Origin: a bacterium
Lineage (GTDB): Bacteria; Cyanobacteriota; Vampirovibrionia; Gastranaerophilales; Gastranaerophilaceae
Length of the DNA stretch: 64,000 nucleotides
Assembly (NCBI GenBank): GCA_017405375.1
Contig: JAFRAO010000039.1
Coordinates: 1 to 64,000, forward strand
Direction of reading: 5' to 3'
This document shows positions 1-9,266 of this stretch, in pieces. The number at the start of each line of letters is the position of its first letter. Positions within the stretch are counted from its first letter, which is position 1. A model generated the notes under the pieces. It had not been told where the DNA came from, searched no databases, and saw only the letters and a program-made list of their open reading frames with translations. Both the position numbers and the translations under genes were made by a program.

Positions 1-1
1 A

Positions 2-625
2 CTAAATGAGGCTCACAATAGAGCAACGGCTGTGTATGGTCCTGTTGAAACATGGTTTGTTAATGATAATGATTGGGAACAACGTACAAAACGTTATTTT
101 GATAGATTAACAGAATTTTTGAAAACTACAAAAATTTGTAGAGATTCAAATAATGGTTGTATGACAGAAAATGAAGATTCAGGAACTTGCGTACATTTAA
201 GAGCCGGTTATTGCGATGGTGATTATGCAGATTACCCTCAAGCAATATTATCTAGTGGTACGAGTATAGCTATGGGTGACATGGGTATTTATAATAAAAC
301 TTGTAATGGAACGTATAGCAGCGATACAGATAAAATAAAATGTGGTGGGATGTATGTAGATATAGATGGTCCAAATAAAGGTAAATATAATTTTGGAACA
401 GATGTATTTACCTTTGATATAACTAAAGATGGTATATTGCCATCATATACAGCAAGTTATTGTAGTAAGAATAATAATATTTTTGCTTGTATAGACGAAG
501 AATCTCGTTATGGTTTTATAACTTGGGTATTAGAAAAAGGGAATATGGATTATTTAAAAACTGATTCTAATCTAAAATGCCCTGATGAGACTCAACTTAC
601 TTGGGAAAAAGGCAGCTGCAAATAA
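2..625 (+). CDS. Type IV prepilin-like protein, 5'-truncated by window edge
   Basis: The frame is open from base 2 and reads LNEAHNRATAVYGPVETW, matching the LSEAHDRATAVYGPVKKW stretch of the prepilin-like gene at 12210-12992. The true start and the hydrophobic N-terminal helix therefore lie upstream of the window. The body shares two family signatures with the other copies here: DIDGPNKGKYNFGTDVF at about residues 110-128 of the visible part, and a C-terminal GNMDYL followed by a terminal Cys-Lys. Six or more cysteines suggest disulfides outside the cytoplasm. It ends 4 bases before the convergent AsmA-like gene. Expected role: minor pilin or pseudopilin of a type IV pilus or type II secretion-like machine; the exact role is unknown. 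Confidence 0.75.
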   Translation, partial: LNEAHNRATAVYGPVETWFVNDNDWEQRTKRYFDRLTEFLKTTKICRDSNNGCMTENEDSGTCVHLRAGYCDGDYADYPQAILSSGTSIAMGDMGIYNKTCNGTYSSDTDKIKCGGMYVDIDGPNKGKYNFGTDVFTFDITKDGILPSYTASYCSKNNNIFACIDEESRYGFITWVLEKGNMDYLKTDSNLKCPDETQLTWEKGSCK

Positions 626-629
626 GGAT

Positions 630-3470
630 TTATTTTATTTTTTTCAACGAAGAAATAAAGTTATTTGTTTGAACATCTCCGTCAACTTTTGTTAAAAATA
701 CTTGTGCGGTTTCTTCACCTGTTTCTAGTTTTGGAAGCATAGAAAGTTCTGAAGCATAATAGCTGACTTCTTCTGCGTTTATAACTGCCTTTTTTGTAAG
801 CATGTTTATTGAAATATTACGTAAAAATCCTGATATGCCTTTATTTTTGTTACTGAATTTTGTATAAATTCTTAGCGAAGAATCAAAATTTTCTAAATTA
901 ATTTTTCCGACAATAAACGCACTTAATTGTGGAGAAGAAGATTGTATCATCATCCGTTCAACTATATTATCTTTAATTTCCAGTTTACCTGATATTTTTT
1001 TGAATGAACCATCAGGAACATTAATCATATCAAAAAGAGTTGTAGGACTAATCATTACTATCGGATTTCTGAATATTGCAGCAACATTCAAAATATATTG
1101 AACTAATCCTAATTTTGAAATAGCACCATTGTTTACGGAAAATTTTATATTACCGTTCAATTTCATATTTTTATCCGTATTAAATTCCAATAATGCATTT
1201 GTTTTACCTGAAATTTCTTTAGGAAGATTCAAAATTGACGTTGAAATTAAATCTGAATTTACATCTTTTGCACCCAATTTTACCGAATACAACTCTTTTG
1301 CCATATCACAATAAACTTTCAAAGAAGAGATTCCTTCTGCAAAATCAAATCTGTTCGATTTTATTTCTAAAATTCCTTTTTCTGTCAATGATAAATCAGC
1401 GTTTAGGTTTGCGAAATTAAGAAGTTTATATTGACCTTTTTTTACATTAAATCGGCAATTTTTTATCGCAAACAAATTCGGTACAAATTTTATCGGTTCT
1501 TCTTGTGTTGCTTCATTTTTCTTTTCGATAGAACTTTGTTCCACTTCAAAATATTTTGTTGAAACATCACTTCTTGCAAATTTCATTTGTGCCATTCTCT
1601 CTTGCAATTTCTTTCGCTCTTCTTCTGTTAACGGTTTTCTTGGCGCAAACGTTTGCATTAATCTTTCAACATCAATTTCATCAATATCAACATTGACATT
1701 TTTTACAATTATCGGGAACAAAATTCTGTTTTTTATATCACCGTCAATTTTATATTCAACTCGTCTTAATCTGCCGTCTGCTTTGATATTTATATCGTTA
1801 TTTGTCGTCGTTAGCACGCCATGTTTTACACTCAATCCCTGACCTCTTACACGAACATCATCAAGTGTCATCTTGCCTTCAACTTTCGGATTTTTGGTAT
1901 CGTAATTGTTATATTTTATTTTTCCGCTAAATGTTCCGCCGCGTAATAAATTCTGATTAATCAAAGCATTAAAAAATTCACTTGGTAACGGTTCAGGTAT
2001 ATCAAAACTCAATTCTTTCAACCAACCGCTTGCTAAATCAACCTTGCTGTTCATTGTTACCAATGGTTTAAAAACAGGTTTTCCTTTTGTAGAAATAAAA
2101 TCGGATATGTAGTAATTTAAGTGTTCAATATTCAAATCATTTTTCAAAATATTTAACTTAAAACCCAAAGCTCTATCAAATTTTGATGAACTTATTGATG
2201 AATTTTCAACCAAAAAGTCCGAACCTTTTGGTATTTTTGTACTGCCAATTACAACAACTTTACCTGTTGTATCATAATTAACTTTCATCGCAAATTGAGA
2301 ATTTCCTTTTAGTAGCAAATTACAATTTGCAACTTTGGATAAGTATTTTGAAAACTCACTTTCTACAATTCCTCTTATGCCGATTTCTGTTTTTGCCGTT
2401 TTAGTATAATCTTTTACATCGCCAAAACATTCAAATTTGTTTGTAATTTTTGAACCGTAATAGCCATTTACATTTGATATTTTTATATCGTTTTTGTTTA
2501 ATTTAATTTTTCCTTTTGTTAACGTTATTGGTATATTTGCCAACGGGATTAATTTTAAATTAACTTTATTAATATCGACATCACCGTTTAAATCTTTGTT
2601 AGAAAGATTTATGTTAAAATTAAACGTTCCGCCTAAATCCTTAAAACAAGACAAAACCTCTTTACCGTTTGGTATTATTAAATTCGATTCTAATATACTT
2701 TTTACACTTTGAACTTTAAATTTATTTGATTTAACATTCAATTTATAGTTGTTTTTCTCGTCAAGATAACCATTTACGGATATCATTGTTTTATCAACTA
2801 TAAATTTAAAGTTATCAATGTTAATTTTTTTATCTTTAAAATAAATCGTATTAAAATCTTTGAATAACATTCTAAATCGTTGATTATCGTATTCAATATC
2901 GGTTAGAATAGAGAAATGAACATATTTTGGGTTAATTTCTTTTGTAAGCTCTAAATCACGCGCAAGAAGTTTTATTAAAACATTATTAGGCGCACGATAC
3001 AAAATCATACATTTTTTTAAATACATATCTGATTTAAACCATAGAATTTTATATTCAAAAGGTTTTTGTTCTTGCTCTTGGTCTTTAAAAGTTAATTTTT
3101 GAAGATTATTTATATCAATAAACAAATCATCCGCGCCAAGTTTTCTTAAAATAATCTTTTTCTCCAATATTTTTTTCAAAGAAATTACACTATCTAAATT
3201 TTTTGCACTTAAATATGTATTGCCGTCTTTTATCAATAAAACTTCATTTGATTTAAAAGTAATTGTCAAATCTTTTGATATATTTAGCGCAGGCGAATTT
3301 ATAATCAAATCCGCATTGTAATTTTTATCAACGTAATCCTGAACCCAAGATAAAAAATTTGGATTTTGTACAATTAGAGGAATACCGTAAAAAACAAACA
3401 AAACGGGCAATAAAATTAATATTGCCAAGATAAAAAATACTATTGATATTATTTTAACATTTTTGTTCAT
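630..3470 (-). CDS. AsmA-like envelope protein
   Basis: This is a 946-residue protein with one N-terminal membrane helix (about residues 7-30, Ile/Leu/Phe-rich) and a long beta-rich body, the layout of AsmA/TamB-type proteins that span the periplasm and are linked to lipid transfer to the outer membrane. The C-terminal third has the AsmA-C style pattern: a GAISKLGLVQYILNVAAIF segment, then GSFKKISGKLEIKDNIV and SSSPQLSAFIVGKINL. A short charged helix (about 610-640, PRKPLTEEERKKLQERM) interrupts the beta region. It is divergent from the WG-repeat gene and convergent with the truncated prepilin. The family call rests on topology and the C-terminal pattern; the transported lipid is unknown. Confidence 0.7.
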   Translation of the reverse strand: MNKNVKIISIVFFILAILILLPVLFVFYGIPLIVQNPNFLSWVQDYVDKNYNADLIINSPALNISKDLTITFKSNEVLLIKDGNTYLSAKNLDSVISLKKILEKKIILRKLGADDLFIDINNLQKLTFKDQEQEQKPFEYKILWFKSDMYLKKCMILYRAPNNVLIKLLARDLELTKEINPKYVHFSILTDIEYDNQRFRMLFKDFNTIYFKDKKINIDNFKFIVDKTMISVNGYLDEKNNYKLNVKSNKFKVQSVKSILESNLIIPNGKEVLSCFKDLGGTFNFNINLSNKDLNGDVDINKVNLKLIPLANIPITLTKGKIKLNKNDIKISNVNGYYGSKITNKFECFGDVKDYTKTAKTEIGIRGIVESEFSKYLSKVANCNLLLKGNSQFAMKVNYDTTGKVVVIGSTKIPKGSDFLVENSSISSSKFDRALGFKLNILKNDLNIEHLNYYISDFISTKGKPVFKPLVTMNSKVDLASGWLKELSFDIPEPLPSEFFNALINQNLLRGGTFSGKIKYNNYDTKNPKVEGKMTLDDVRVRGQGLSVKHGVLTTTNNDINIKADGRLRRVEYKIDGDIKNRILFPIIVKNVNVDIDEIDVERLMQTFAPRKPLTEEERKKLQERMAQMKFARSDVSTKYFEVEQSSIEKKNEATQEEPIKFVPNLFAIKNCRFNVKKGQYKLLNFANLNADLSLTEKGILEIKSNRFDFAEGISSLKVYCDMAKELYSVKLGAKDVNSDLISTSILNLPKEISGKTNALLEFNTDKNMKLNGNIKFSVNNGAISKLGLVQYILNVAAIFRNPIVMISPTTLFDMINVPDGSFKKISGKLEIKDNIVERMMIQSSSPQLSAFIVGKINLENFDSSLRIYTKFSNKNKGISGFLRNISINMLTKKAVINAEEVSYYASELSMLPKLETGEETAQVFLTKVDGDVQTNNFISSLKKIK

Positions 3471-3494
3471 TTTAAATTTAATCCTACTTTGGAC

Positions 3495-3525
3495 TTGAAA
3501 ATTATAACATATTTTATGATAATAT
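3495..3525 (+). promoter_or_regulatory. Promoter of the WG-repeat gene; possible leaderless start
   Basis: TTGAAA (3495-3500) and TAATAT (3520-3525) are separated by 19 bases, and the -10 is preceded by TATGA. A start site 7 bases past the -10 falls at 3532, the A of the start codon, and there is no Shine-Dalgarno-like sequence before that ATG. A leaderless mRNA is an inference. Confidence 0.4.
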
Positions 3526-3531
3526 ACGAGT

Positions 3532-4437
3532 ATGAAAAAATTTTTAACCTTTTTACTATATCTTTTAATTATTCAATGCAGCGCTATTCAAGGTAATGCC
3601 ATAGCTGCGGATGTTTGCGATAATACGAAATTGATAGTATATAATTTAAACAATAAATACGGATTAAAAGATTCATCAGGTAAAGTTATTGTACATGCTC
3701 AATACAAAAAATTAATCCGTCTTGGTAAAAACGCATGGATAATACAAAAAAGAAATAAATTTGGCTTAATTAATAACGAAGGAGAATATTTAATAAAGCC
3801 AAAATTTAATCATGTAGAAAGAGTTTTTGATAAATATGTTAAATTGGGTAATGATAAAAATTTCGGACTATATGATGAATTTGGGAATATAATTATTCCG
3901 CCTGAATTTACATCTATAGAACCTCTTTTTGGCAAAAAATATGTTACTTGTAAAAATCATAAATATGGAATTTATAGTCAAGACGGACAATTACTTTTAG
4001 ATAACGAATATGATTTTATTTATGCACCAAATCCAAAAGCACTCCGAATACAATACAAAGGTGAATGGTACGAAATAGAAGCTATTTCCGATGGGGCTAT
4101 TGATATTCCTGAAGACCAGAAAAAAGTAAAAATTGGTGATAAAGAATTTAAAATGACAAAAATAATAATAAATACCGGTGTTGGTGCAGGATATTCCGTT
4201 TTAACTGCAACTGATTATATTCTAAAAGGGGTTTCAACAATTTCAACAGCCTATGAAGATACTATTGATGAACTCATGCTCTCACAAGGTGCAGAAACTG
4301 TTTCTATTTTGATGAAATTGGGTTGGCTTCCGAAATTTCCGATAATTTACGTAAAAAAATATTATAACAATATATCAACACCAAACAAAAGTCCTTTAGC
4401 AGAAATAAGAAACAATGTTAAAGAACAAATGAAGTAA
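3532..4437 (+). CDS. Exported WG-repeat protein
   Basis: The protein has 301 residues with a cleavable-looking signal peptide (MKKF, hydrophobic core to about residue 20, AIAA-D cleavage near 26). At least four WG-type repeats follow: NKYGLKDSSGKVIV, NKFGLINNEGEYLI, KNFGLYDEFGNIIIP and HKYGIYSQDGQLLL, at about 40-165. WG repeats form small beta units of unknown function and are often exported. The C-terminal half has no repeats; it contains a Gly/Ala-rich segment (NTGVGAGYSVLTATDYIL) and ends in a basic tail. The gene stands alone between divergent AsmA-like and downstream metG. No enzyme activity can be assigned. Confidence 0.8.
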   Translation: MKKFLTFLLYLLIIQCSAIQGNAIAADVCDNTKLIVYNLNNKYGLKDSSGKVIVHAQYKKLIRLGKNAWIIQKRNKFGLINNEGEYLIKPKFNHVERVFDKYVKLGNDKNFGLYDEFGNIIIPPEFTSIEPLFGKKYVTCKNHKYGIYSQDGQLLLDNEYDFIYAPNPKALRIQYKGEWYEIEAISDGAIDIPEDQKKVKIGDKEFKMTKIIINTGVGAGYSVLTATDYILKGVSTISTAYEDTIDELMLSQGAETVSILMKLGWLPKFPIIYVKKYYNNISTPNKSPLAEIRNNVKEQMK

Positions 4438-4498
4438 TACTTTCTCCTTAATATTCTTATTTGTTGTATAATTTTAATAACAATAAATGAGGTATATA

Positions 4499-6061
4499 AT
4501 GGAAAATTTTTATTTAACAACTGCTATTGATTATGTAAACGGTGCTCCACATATTGGACATGCTTATGAAAAAATTCTTACAGATATTATCGCAAGACAT
4601 TTTAGAAAACGCTGCGAAAACGTATTTTTCTTAAGCGGAACTGATGAACACGGTATAAAAATTCAAAAAACATCTGCTTCTAAAGGTATTACACCAAAAG
4701 AGCTTTGTGATATAAATTCCGGAAAATTTCAAGATTGTTGGAAAGATTTAGGTATCAGCTATGATAAATTTATTAGAACGACTGACGATTATCACAAAAA
4801 TGCAGTTCAAAAAATATTTAATAAACTATTAGAAAAAGGTGATATATACAAACATTCTTACACAGGTTTATATTGCCAAGGCTGTGAATGTTTTTTAAAC
4901 GAAAAAGATTTAACAGAAGATGGTCTTTGTCCTGATCATTTAACTAAGCCTGAAGAAGTTTCAGAAGAAAATTATTTCTTTAAACTTACAAAATACAAAG
5001 ATGCAATTGTTAAACATATAAAGGAAAATCCTGATTTTATTGTTCCAAGTTTTAGAGCAAACGAAGTTTTAAACCAATTAGAAGATATTCAAGATATATC
5101 AATTTCTCGTTCTTCTTCTAATTTACAATGGGGTATTCCTGTATTAAATGATTCACGACAAGTAATTTACGTATGGATTGATGCTCTTTCAAATTATATT
5201 ACAGGTTTGGGTTATGATACTGAAAATAATAGTGATAATTTCAGAAAATATTGGCCTGCAAATGTACAAGTTATCGGAAAAGATATTCTGAAATTCCATA
5301 GTATCTATTGGTTAGCTCTACTTATGGCATTGGAATTACCTCTACCAAAACAAATTCTTGCACATGGCTGGATTACGATTGACGAAACAAAAATGTCTAA
5401 ATCTTTAGGTAACGTAATTGCACCTCAAGATATTTTGAAAAATTTTGAACTTCAAAATGCGGATGCTTTACGCTACTACATGGCAACTTCTGCTCCTTGC
5501 GGAAAAGATGGCAACTATTCCGATGATGATTTTAAAGAAAAAGTAAATGCCCATTTAGCAAATTCTATGGGTAATTTATTAAACAGAACCCTTTCAATGC
5601 TTGTTAAATATTTTGACGGAGAAGTTAAACCAGAATTTAAGACAGATGCAAGCATTTTAAACACTGCTAAAAATACTATTGATATTGTAAAATCTCATTT
5701 TGATAAATATGAAATTGCAGAAGCGGGAAATGCTATTATTCAATTAGTTGACGTTACTAATAAATATGTAACAGACAATGCACCTTGGACTTTAGCAAAA
5801 GAAGAAAAAATGACAGAATGCGGACAAGTTTTAACGTCTGTTCTTGATGTAATGTGTGTAATTGCATCGTTAATTGAGCCATTCTGCCCTAATATTGCAA
5901 AAGATATGGCAGAACAATTATCCTTTGATTTATCTATAAAATATGATGATTTAACTATTGATAATATCAAGATTGGTAAATTAATAGAAAAAGAAAACAT
6001 ACATCCTGTATTTTTACGTATGGATTCAGAACTTGCCGATAAATCAGGCAAACAGAAATAA
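4499..6061 (+). CDS. metG: Methionine--tRNA ligase
   Basis: Class I aminoacyl-tRNA synthetase charging tRNA-Met. It shows the HIGH-type motif PHIGHAYE near residue 17, the KMSKS loop (ETKMSKSLGNVI, about 300) and a knuckle insertion with CQGCECFL...GLCPDH that could bind zinc. I chose ATG 4499 (MENFYLTT) over the in-frame ATG 4487 because ATGAGG at 4487-4492 is a good ribosome binding site for it. The product is 520 residues and lacks the C-terminal EMAP-like tRNA-binding domain of longer MetRS. A TATAAT box lies at 4467-4472. It is convergent with the following minus-strand gene. Confidence 0.96.
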   Translation: MENFYLTTAIDYVNGAPHIGHAYEKILTDIIARHFRKRCENVFFLSGTDEHGIKIQKTSASKGITPKELCDINSGKFQDCWKDLGISYDKFIRTTDDYHKNAVQKIFNKLLEKGDIYKHSYTGLYCQGCECFLNEKDLTEDGLCPDHLTKPEEVSEENYFFKLTKYKDAIVKHIKENPDFIVPSFRANEVLNQLEDIQDISISRSSSNLQWGIPVLNDSRQVIYVWIDALSNYITGLGYDTENNSDNFRKYWPANVQVIGKDILKFHSIYWLALLMALELPLPKQILAHGWITIDETKMSKSLGNVIAPQDILKNFELQNADALRYYMATSAPCGKDGNYSDDDFKEKVNAHLANSMGNLLNRTLSMLVKYFDGEVKPEFKTDASILNTAKNTIDIVKSHFDKYEIAEAGNAIIQLVDVTNKYVTDNAPWTLAKEEKMTECGQVLTSVLDVMCVIASLIEPFCPNIAKDMAEQLSFDLSIKYDDLTIDNIKIGKLIEKENIHPVFLRMDSELADKSGKQK

Positions 6062-6105
6062 ATTCAGGGTAGACAGAAAATTTACTTAATTTATACCATA
6101 CTGAA

Positions 6106-6146
6106 AACGTAGAAAATACATTAACTCGAACATGTATTTTCACGTT
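6106..6146. repeat. Imperfect inverted repeat between convergent genes
   Basis: AACGTAGAAAATACA (6106-6120) pairs with TGTATTTTCACGTT (6133-6146) except for one bulged base, around a 12-base loop. It lies between metG and the convergent nucleotidyltransferase-like gene. It may act in transcript end formation, but it has no T run. Confidence 0.4.
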
Positions 6147-6176
6147 ATTCAGCATCTGTTATTTTTTTATAACAAA

Positions 6177-6206
6177 CAGGCAAGGTACATTTTTTCACCT
6201 TGCCTG
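6177..6206. terminator. Hairpin between metG and the convergent gene
   Basis: A perfect 10-bp stem, CAGGCAAGGT (6177-6186) with ACCTTGCCTG (6197-6206), has a 10-base T-rich loop. It is GC-rich for this genome and sits between two convergent gene ends, which suits a bidirectional terminator. The usual T tract after the stem is weak on both strands, so the call is moderate. Confidence 0.5.
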
Positions 6207-6240
6207 CCTTAATATCCAATAAATGTTATTTTTACGTTTA

Positions 6241-8436
6241 TTAATTATTTATTGTTATTTTTCCCTTTTTAATATATTTATCAACAATTGAAGGATTTAC
6301 ATATTTAGCTTTTCGCACAGCCATAACTTCGCCGGCTATATCGTATTTTTTAAGTATTTCTTCTTTGTGTTCTTTATCTTCAGCAATTAGTCCTGATTTT
6401 AAATCTACACTGTTTAAAACATTCTGTCTTTCAAAAGGTTCTAATTTAAACTCACCTTTTGCTATTTCCATTGTTGTTTTATATAGTGCATTTAAATTTC
6501 CGCAATCAGCCCAAGGCTCACTTGTAGGTATTGCGTATATTTTCTGATTTTTTAGTACTTTTTCAGCCTCAATAACAGCTTTTTCTATTTCTGTTTGATT
6601 CTGTTCTAATACTTTTTTCGCTTCTTTTAGTTGTGTAAGTTTTCCCAAAATCTCTGCTTTTTCATTTCCATTTTTAGCATTTTCTAATTTTAATTCATAA
6701 ATTTTTATATCTTTGTCTGTTACAAATAGAGATTTTATTTCTCTATAAGCATCTACTTCAGAACTCTTTTGTGTTAATGTCATTAAAATAGGAATATATG
6801 TCTTTGACCAATCTCTAGATTCATTTTTTCCTCCTGATGGTAAGAAAGGTTCAATTTTTGAGAGTGCTTCAAAGGCTTCTTTACTTACAGCAAATTGGAA
6901 TGTATTTGTTAGACATTTTCCGTTTTTTTGTATGTAATTCGCAGGAATGTCTTTAGGCTTTTCCATAAATCCCAAAATTTCGTTATCATCACTGGATACC
7001 TTCATGATTCCAAATTTACCTTTTGCTTCATTCGGAGAAATTTCTTTTGCAATCATAGCAACTGCAGCTGTACCATCATTTATTTTCGTATACATCTGTT
7101 CTATTGCAGTTGTCATTCTTGACATTGAGTCATTCGGAAAAATAGCTAATGCAGTTCTTTTTATATTACCATTTTTATCTTTTAGTATATTTCCGTCTTT
7201 ATCTTTTACTGCATTCATCATATTGTATAAATCCATGGTAAATCCGCCATTACCATTATTCTTTGTAGATTTATTTAAATACAATTTGACATTTTTACCA
7301 ATTTTAAATCGTTTTGAGCAATCTAATAAACCTGCATTATGCAATGTAACAAAAGTTGTTTCCATAGGAGTTAAACCTGTTGCAGTTCTAAACACACCTT
7401 TTGTTGATTGAGAGCCTTTTTCTGTTCCGTTAAATATTTTTGAAGAACTTGCATTTGTATATTCTGCTCTGGAACCATATCCACCGGCTAACATAGCAAG
7501 CTGAATTTTATTTTTAGCATTTTTGCCTTCAAATTTCTTTAATACAATTTCGCCACTTTTGAGTTTTTTTGTGAAATTTTCTATACTTTTAATTATTTCA
7601 GGTACAAAACGTCCGTCTTGCATACCAATAACAATTTCAGCGCCTTCCCCCTTAGGTTTTTTATATTCTTTGTTTATCTTTGGTACTGCCGGTATTTTTT
7701 CTGCATCTATAGGACAAAATTTTATATCATTATCACTTAAATCTTTTTTCTTTACTTCTATCTCTAGGTTGCTGGAATTAGTGCTATTATTTTTTGATAC
7801 TTTACCTAAATTTGTTAATATGACATTATTACCGTCCTTGACTACAGGAACTATAACTCCTTTTGTATCTAACATATACGCAGCTTCTTTTGAATTCTCA
7901 CCTTGAGTAATGTATACTGACTGATCTAACGGAAGTTGGCGATTAAACGGTTGACCTTTATCTCTATCTTGTCTTACACCCATATCAAACAATATACCTT
8001 CACCATTCTTACGTTTTAATTGTACTCTTGCTTCTTTTAATGATTTGTCATCTTCCTTTATATTTATTGATGTCTTTATTGCATCATCGTTATACACCAA
8101 ATCATTACTAAATTTCTTCATTAATTTAGATACATCTATTCTATAACCTGCATTTTCACCATTTTTGCCATTTTTATCCGGGCAAGTATATAATTGCTTT
8201 TTGAATTCTTCACTATTTATTGCTTTATAAAAACTTTGACCAAAATTTAAAGTTTTCGCAGTTTGAATACCGTTTAAACCTTTATAAGCATCAACTATAG
8301 CATTAACTGAATATTTATTTGGAAATTCTGTTAATCTTCCATCTTTTACTTCATTTTGCTTAATAGGATTACTAAAATTTTGATTGTTTAAAAAATTATT
8401 AGCACCAAACTTAATTAAAGGTACTGAAATAGACAT
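6241..8436 (-). CDS. Large protein with sugar-nucleotidyltransferase-like domain
   Basis: The protein has 731 residues. ATG 8436 (MSISVPLIKFG) is chosen because AAAGGGGAA lies just upstream; ATG-like codons further up lack a site. The first 300 residues are Asn/Lys-rich and begin with an IKFGANNF motif seen in several neighbours. From about 315 it carries a nucleotidyltransferase signature (LAGGYGSRAEYTN...K), IFPNDSMSRM near 435, and WADCGNLNALY near 643, as in NDP-sugar pyrophosphorylases. A charged coiled-coil-like stretch (about 585-635) is inserted before the last motif. It is nearly twice the usual family length and its second basic/threonine positions deviate, so substrate and activity are uncertain. 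It stands alone. Confidence 0.65.
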   Translation of the reverse strand: MSISVPLIKFGANNFLNNQNFSNPIKQNEVKDGRLTEFPNKYSVNAIVDAYKGLNGIQTAKTLNFGQSFYKAINSEEFKKQLYTCPDKNGKNGENAGYRIDVSKLMKKFSNDLVYNDDAIKTSINIKEDDKSLKEARVQLKRKNGEGILFDMGVRQDRDKGQPFNRQLPLDQSVYITQGENSKEAAYMLDTKGVIVPVVKDGNNVILTNLGKVSKNNSTNSSNLEIEVKKKDLSDNDIKFCPIDAEKIPAVPKINKEYKKPKGEGAEIVIGMQDGRFVPEIIKSIENFTKKLKSGEIVLKKFEGKNAKNKIQLAMLAGGYGSRAEYTNASSSKIFNGTEKGSQSTKGVFRTATGLTPMETTFVTLHNAGLLDCSKRFKIGKNVKLYLNKSTKNNGNGGFTMDLYNMMNAVKDKDGNILKDKNGNIKRTALAIFPNDSMSRMTTAIEQMYTKINDGTAAVAMIAKEISPNEAKGKFGIMKVSSDDNEILGFMEKPKDIPANYIQKNGKCLTNTFQFAVSKEAFEALSKIEPFLPSGGKNESRDWSKTYIPILMTLTQKSSEVDAYREIKSLFVTDKDIKIYELKLENAKNGNEKAEILGKLTQLKEAKKVLEQNQTEIEKAVIEAEKVLKNQKIYAIPTSEPWADCGNLNALYKTTMEIAKGEFKLEPFERQNVLNSVDLKSGLIAEDKEHKEEILKKYDIAGEVMAVRKAKYVNPSIVDKYIKKGKITINN

Positions 8437-8669
8437 AAATTCCCCTTTCATAAAATTGTACACATGTATAGTATATTAATTACTGTAAAAATATATGTTG
8501 CTAGCTCAATCAAAAAATCTTAACATTAATTTACATTACAAATGAGGTTGAATTTAATAGGCAATCGCATCACTACAATGCTGAAATTTACAAAACTTTA
8601 CGATATATACAAACAAGCACATTTTATATATAGTTTATATATAGTTCAAACTTGTAAGGAAATATCACC

Positions 8670-9266
8670 ATGAAAAAATTAATACTGGCATCGGCATCTC
8701 CAAGAAGGGAAAAAATCTTTGAAGAACTTAATTTGGATTTTGATATTATAAAGTCAACATTTGAAGAAAAAATATCTGATTATAATTTTTCGTATGCCAA
8801 AATTGAAAATTTAGCTTATAACAAAGCACTAGATGTCGCTTTAAAAATAAATTACCCTGCAGTTATTATTAGTGCCGATACAGTTGTAGTTTTGGATAAT
8901 ACTATATTATGCAAGCCTAAAGACAAATCAAATGCATTCAATATGTTAAAAAGTTTATCCAACAGACAACATTTTGTTGTTACATCAATTTGTGGAATAG
9001 ATACCACTAATAATCGCAAAAAAATAGTTTCGACAACAAGTTATGTTCAATTTGAAGAATTATCTGATGAAATGATTAACGATTATATTGAAACATTTAA
9101 CCCGCTGGATAAAGCAGGTGCCTACGGCATACAAGAACTGCCAAACGGATTTATAAAATCAGTAAATGGCAGTTTTGAAAATATTATAGGATTGTGTCCA
9201 AAAGCATTGAAAAAAGTCTTAAATGTGCTTAAATTTGATATTGAACAATCCTTAAATAAGGATTAG
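8670..9266 (+). CDS. maf: Maf-family nucleotide pyrophosphatase
   Basis: A 198-residue Maf/YhdE protein, which hydrolyses non-canonical or modified NTPs (dTTP/UTP or methylated pyrimidines) to NMP and pyrophosphate. Family motifs are in order: LILASASPRR at the N-terminus, SADTVVVLDN near 69-78, KAGAYGIQ near 147-154 and GSFENIIGL near 169-177. A tandem TATATATAGTT repeat (about 8624-8646) and AAGGAAATATC precede the ATG. Its stop overlaps the convergent alaS stop by 4 bases. Function is by family membership. Confidence 0.92.
   Translation: MKKLILASASPRREKIFEELNLDFDIIKSTFEEKISDYNFSYAKIENLAYNKALDVALKINYPAVIISADTVVVLDNTILCKPKDKSNAFNMLKSLSNRQHFVVTSICGIDTTNNRKKIVSTTSYVQFEELSDEMINDYIETFNPLDKAGAYGIQELPNGFIKSVNGSFENIIGLCPKALKKVLNVLKFDIEQSLNKD

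Noticed and set aside
6947-7411. Plus-strand ORF of 154 codons inside the nucleotidyltransferase-like gene
   Set aside because: Shadow of the minus-strand gene, with hydrophobic low-complexity composition and no start signal.
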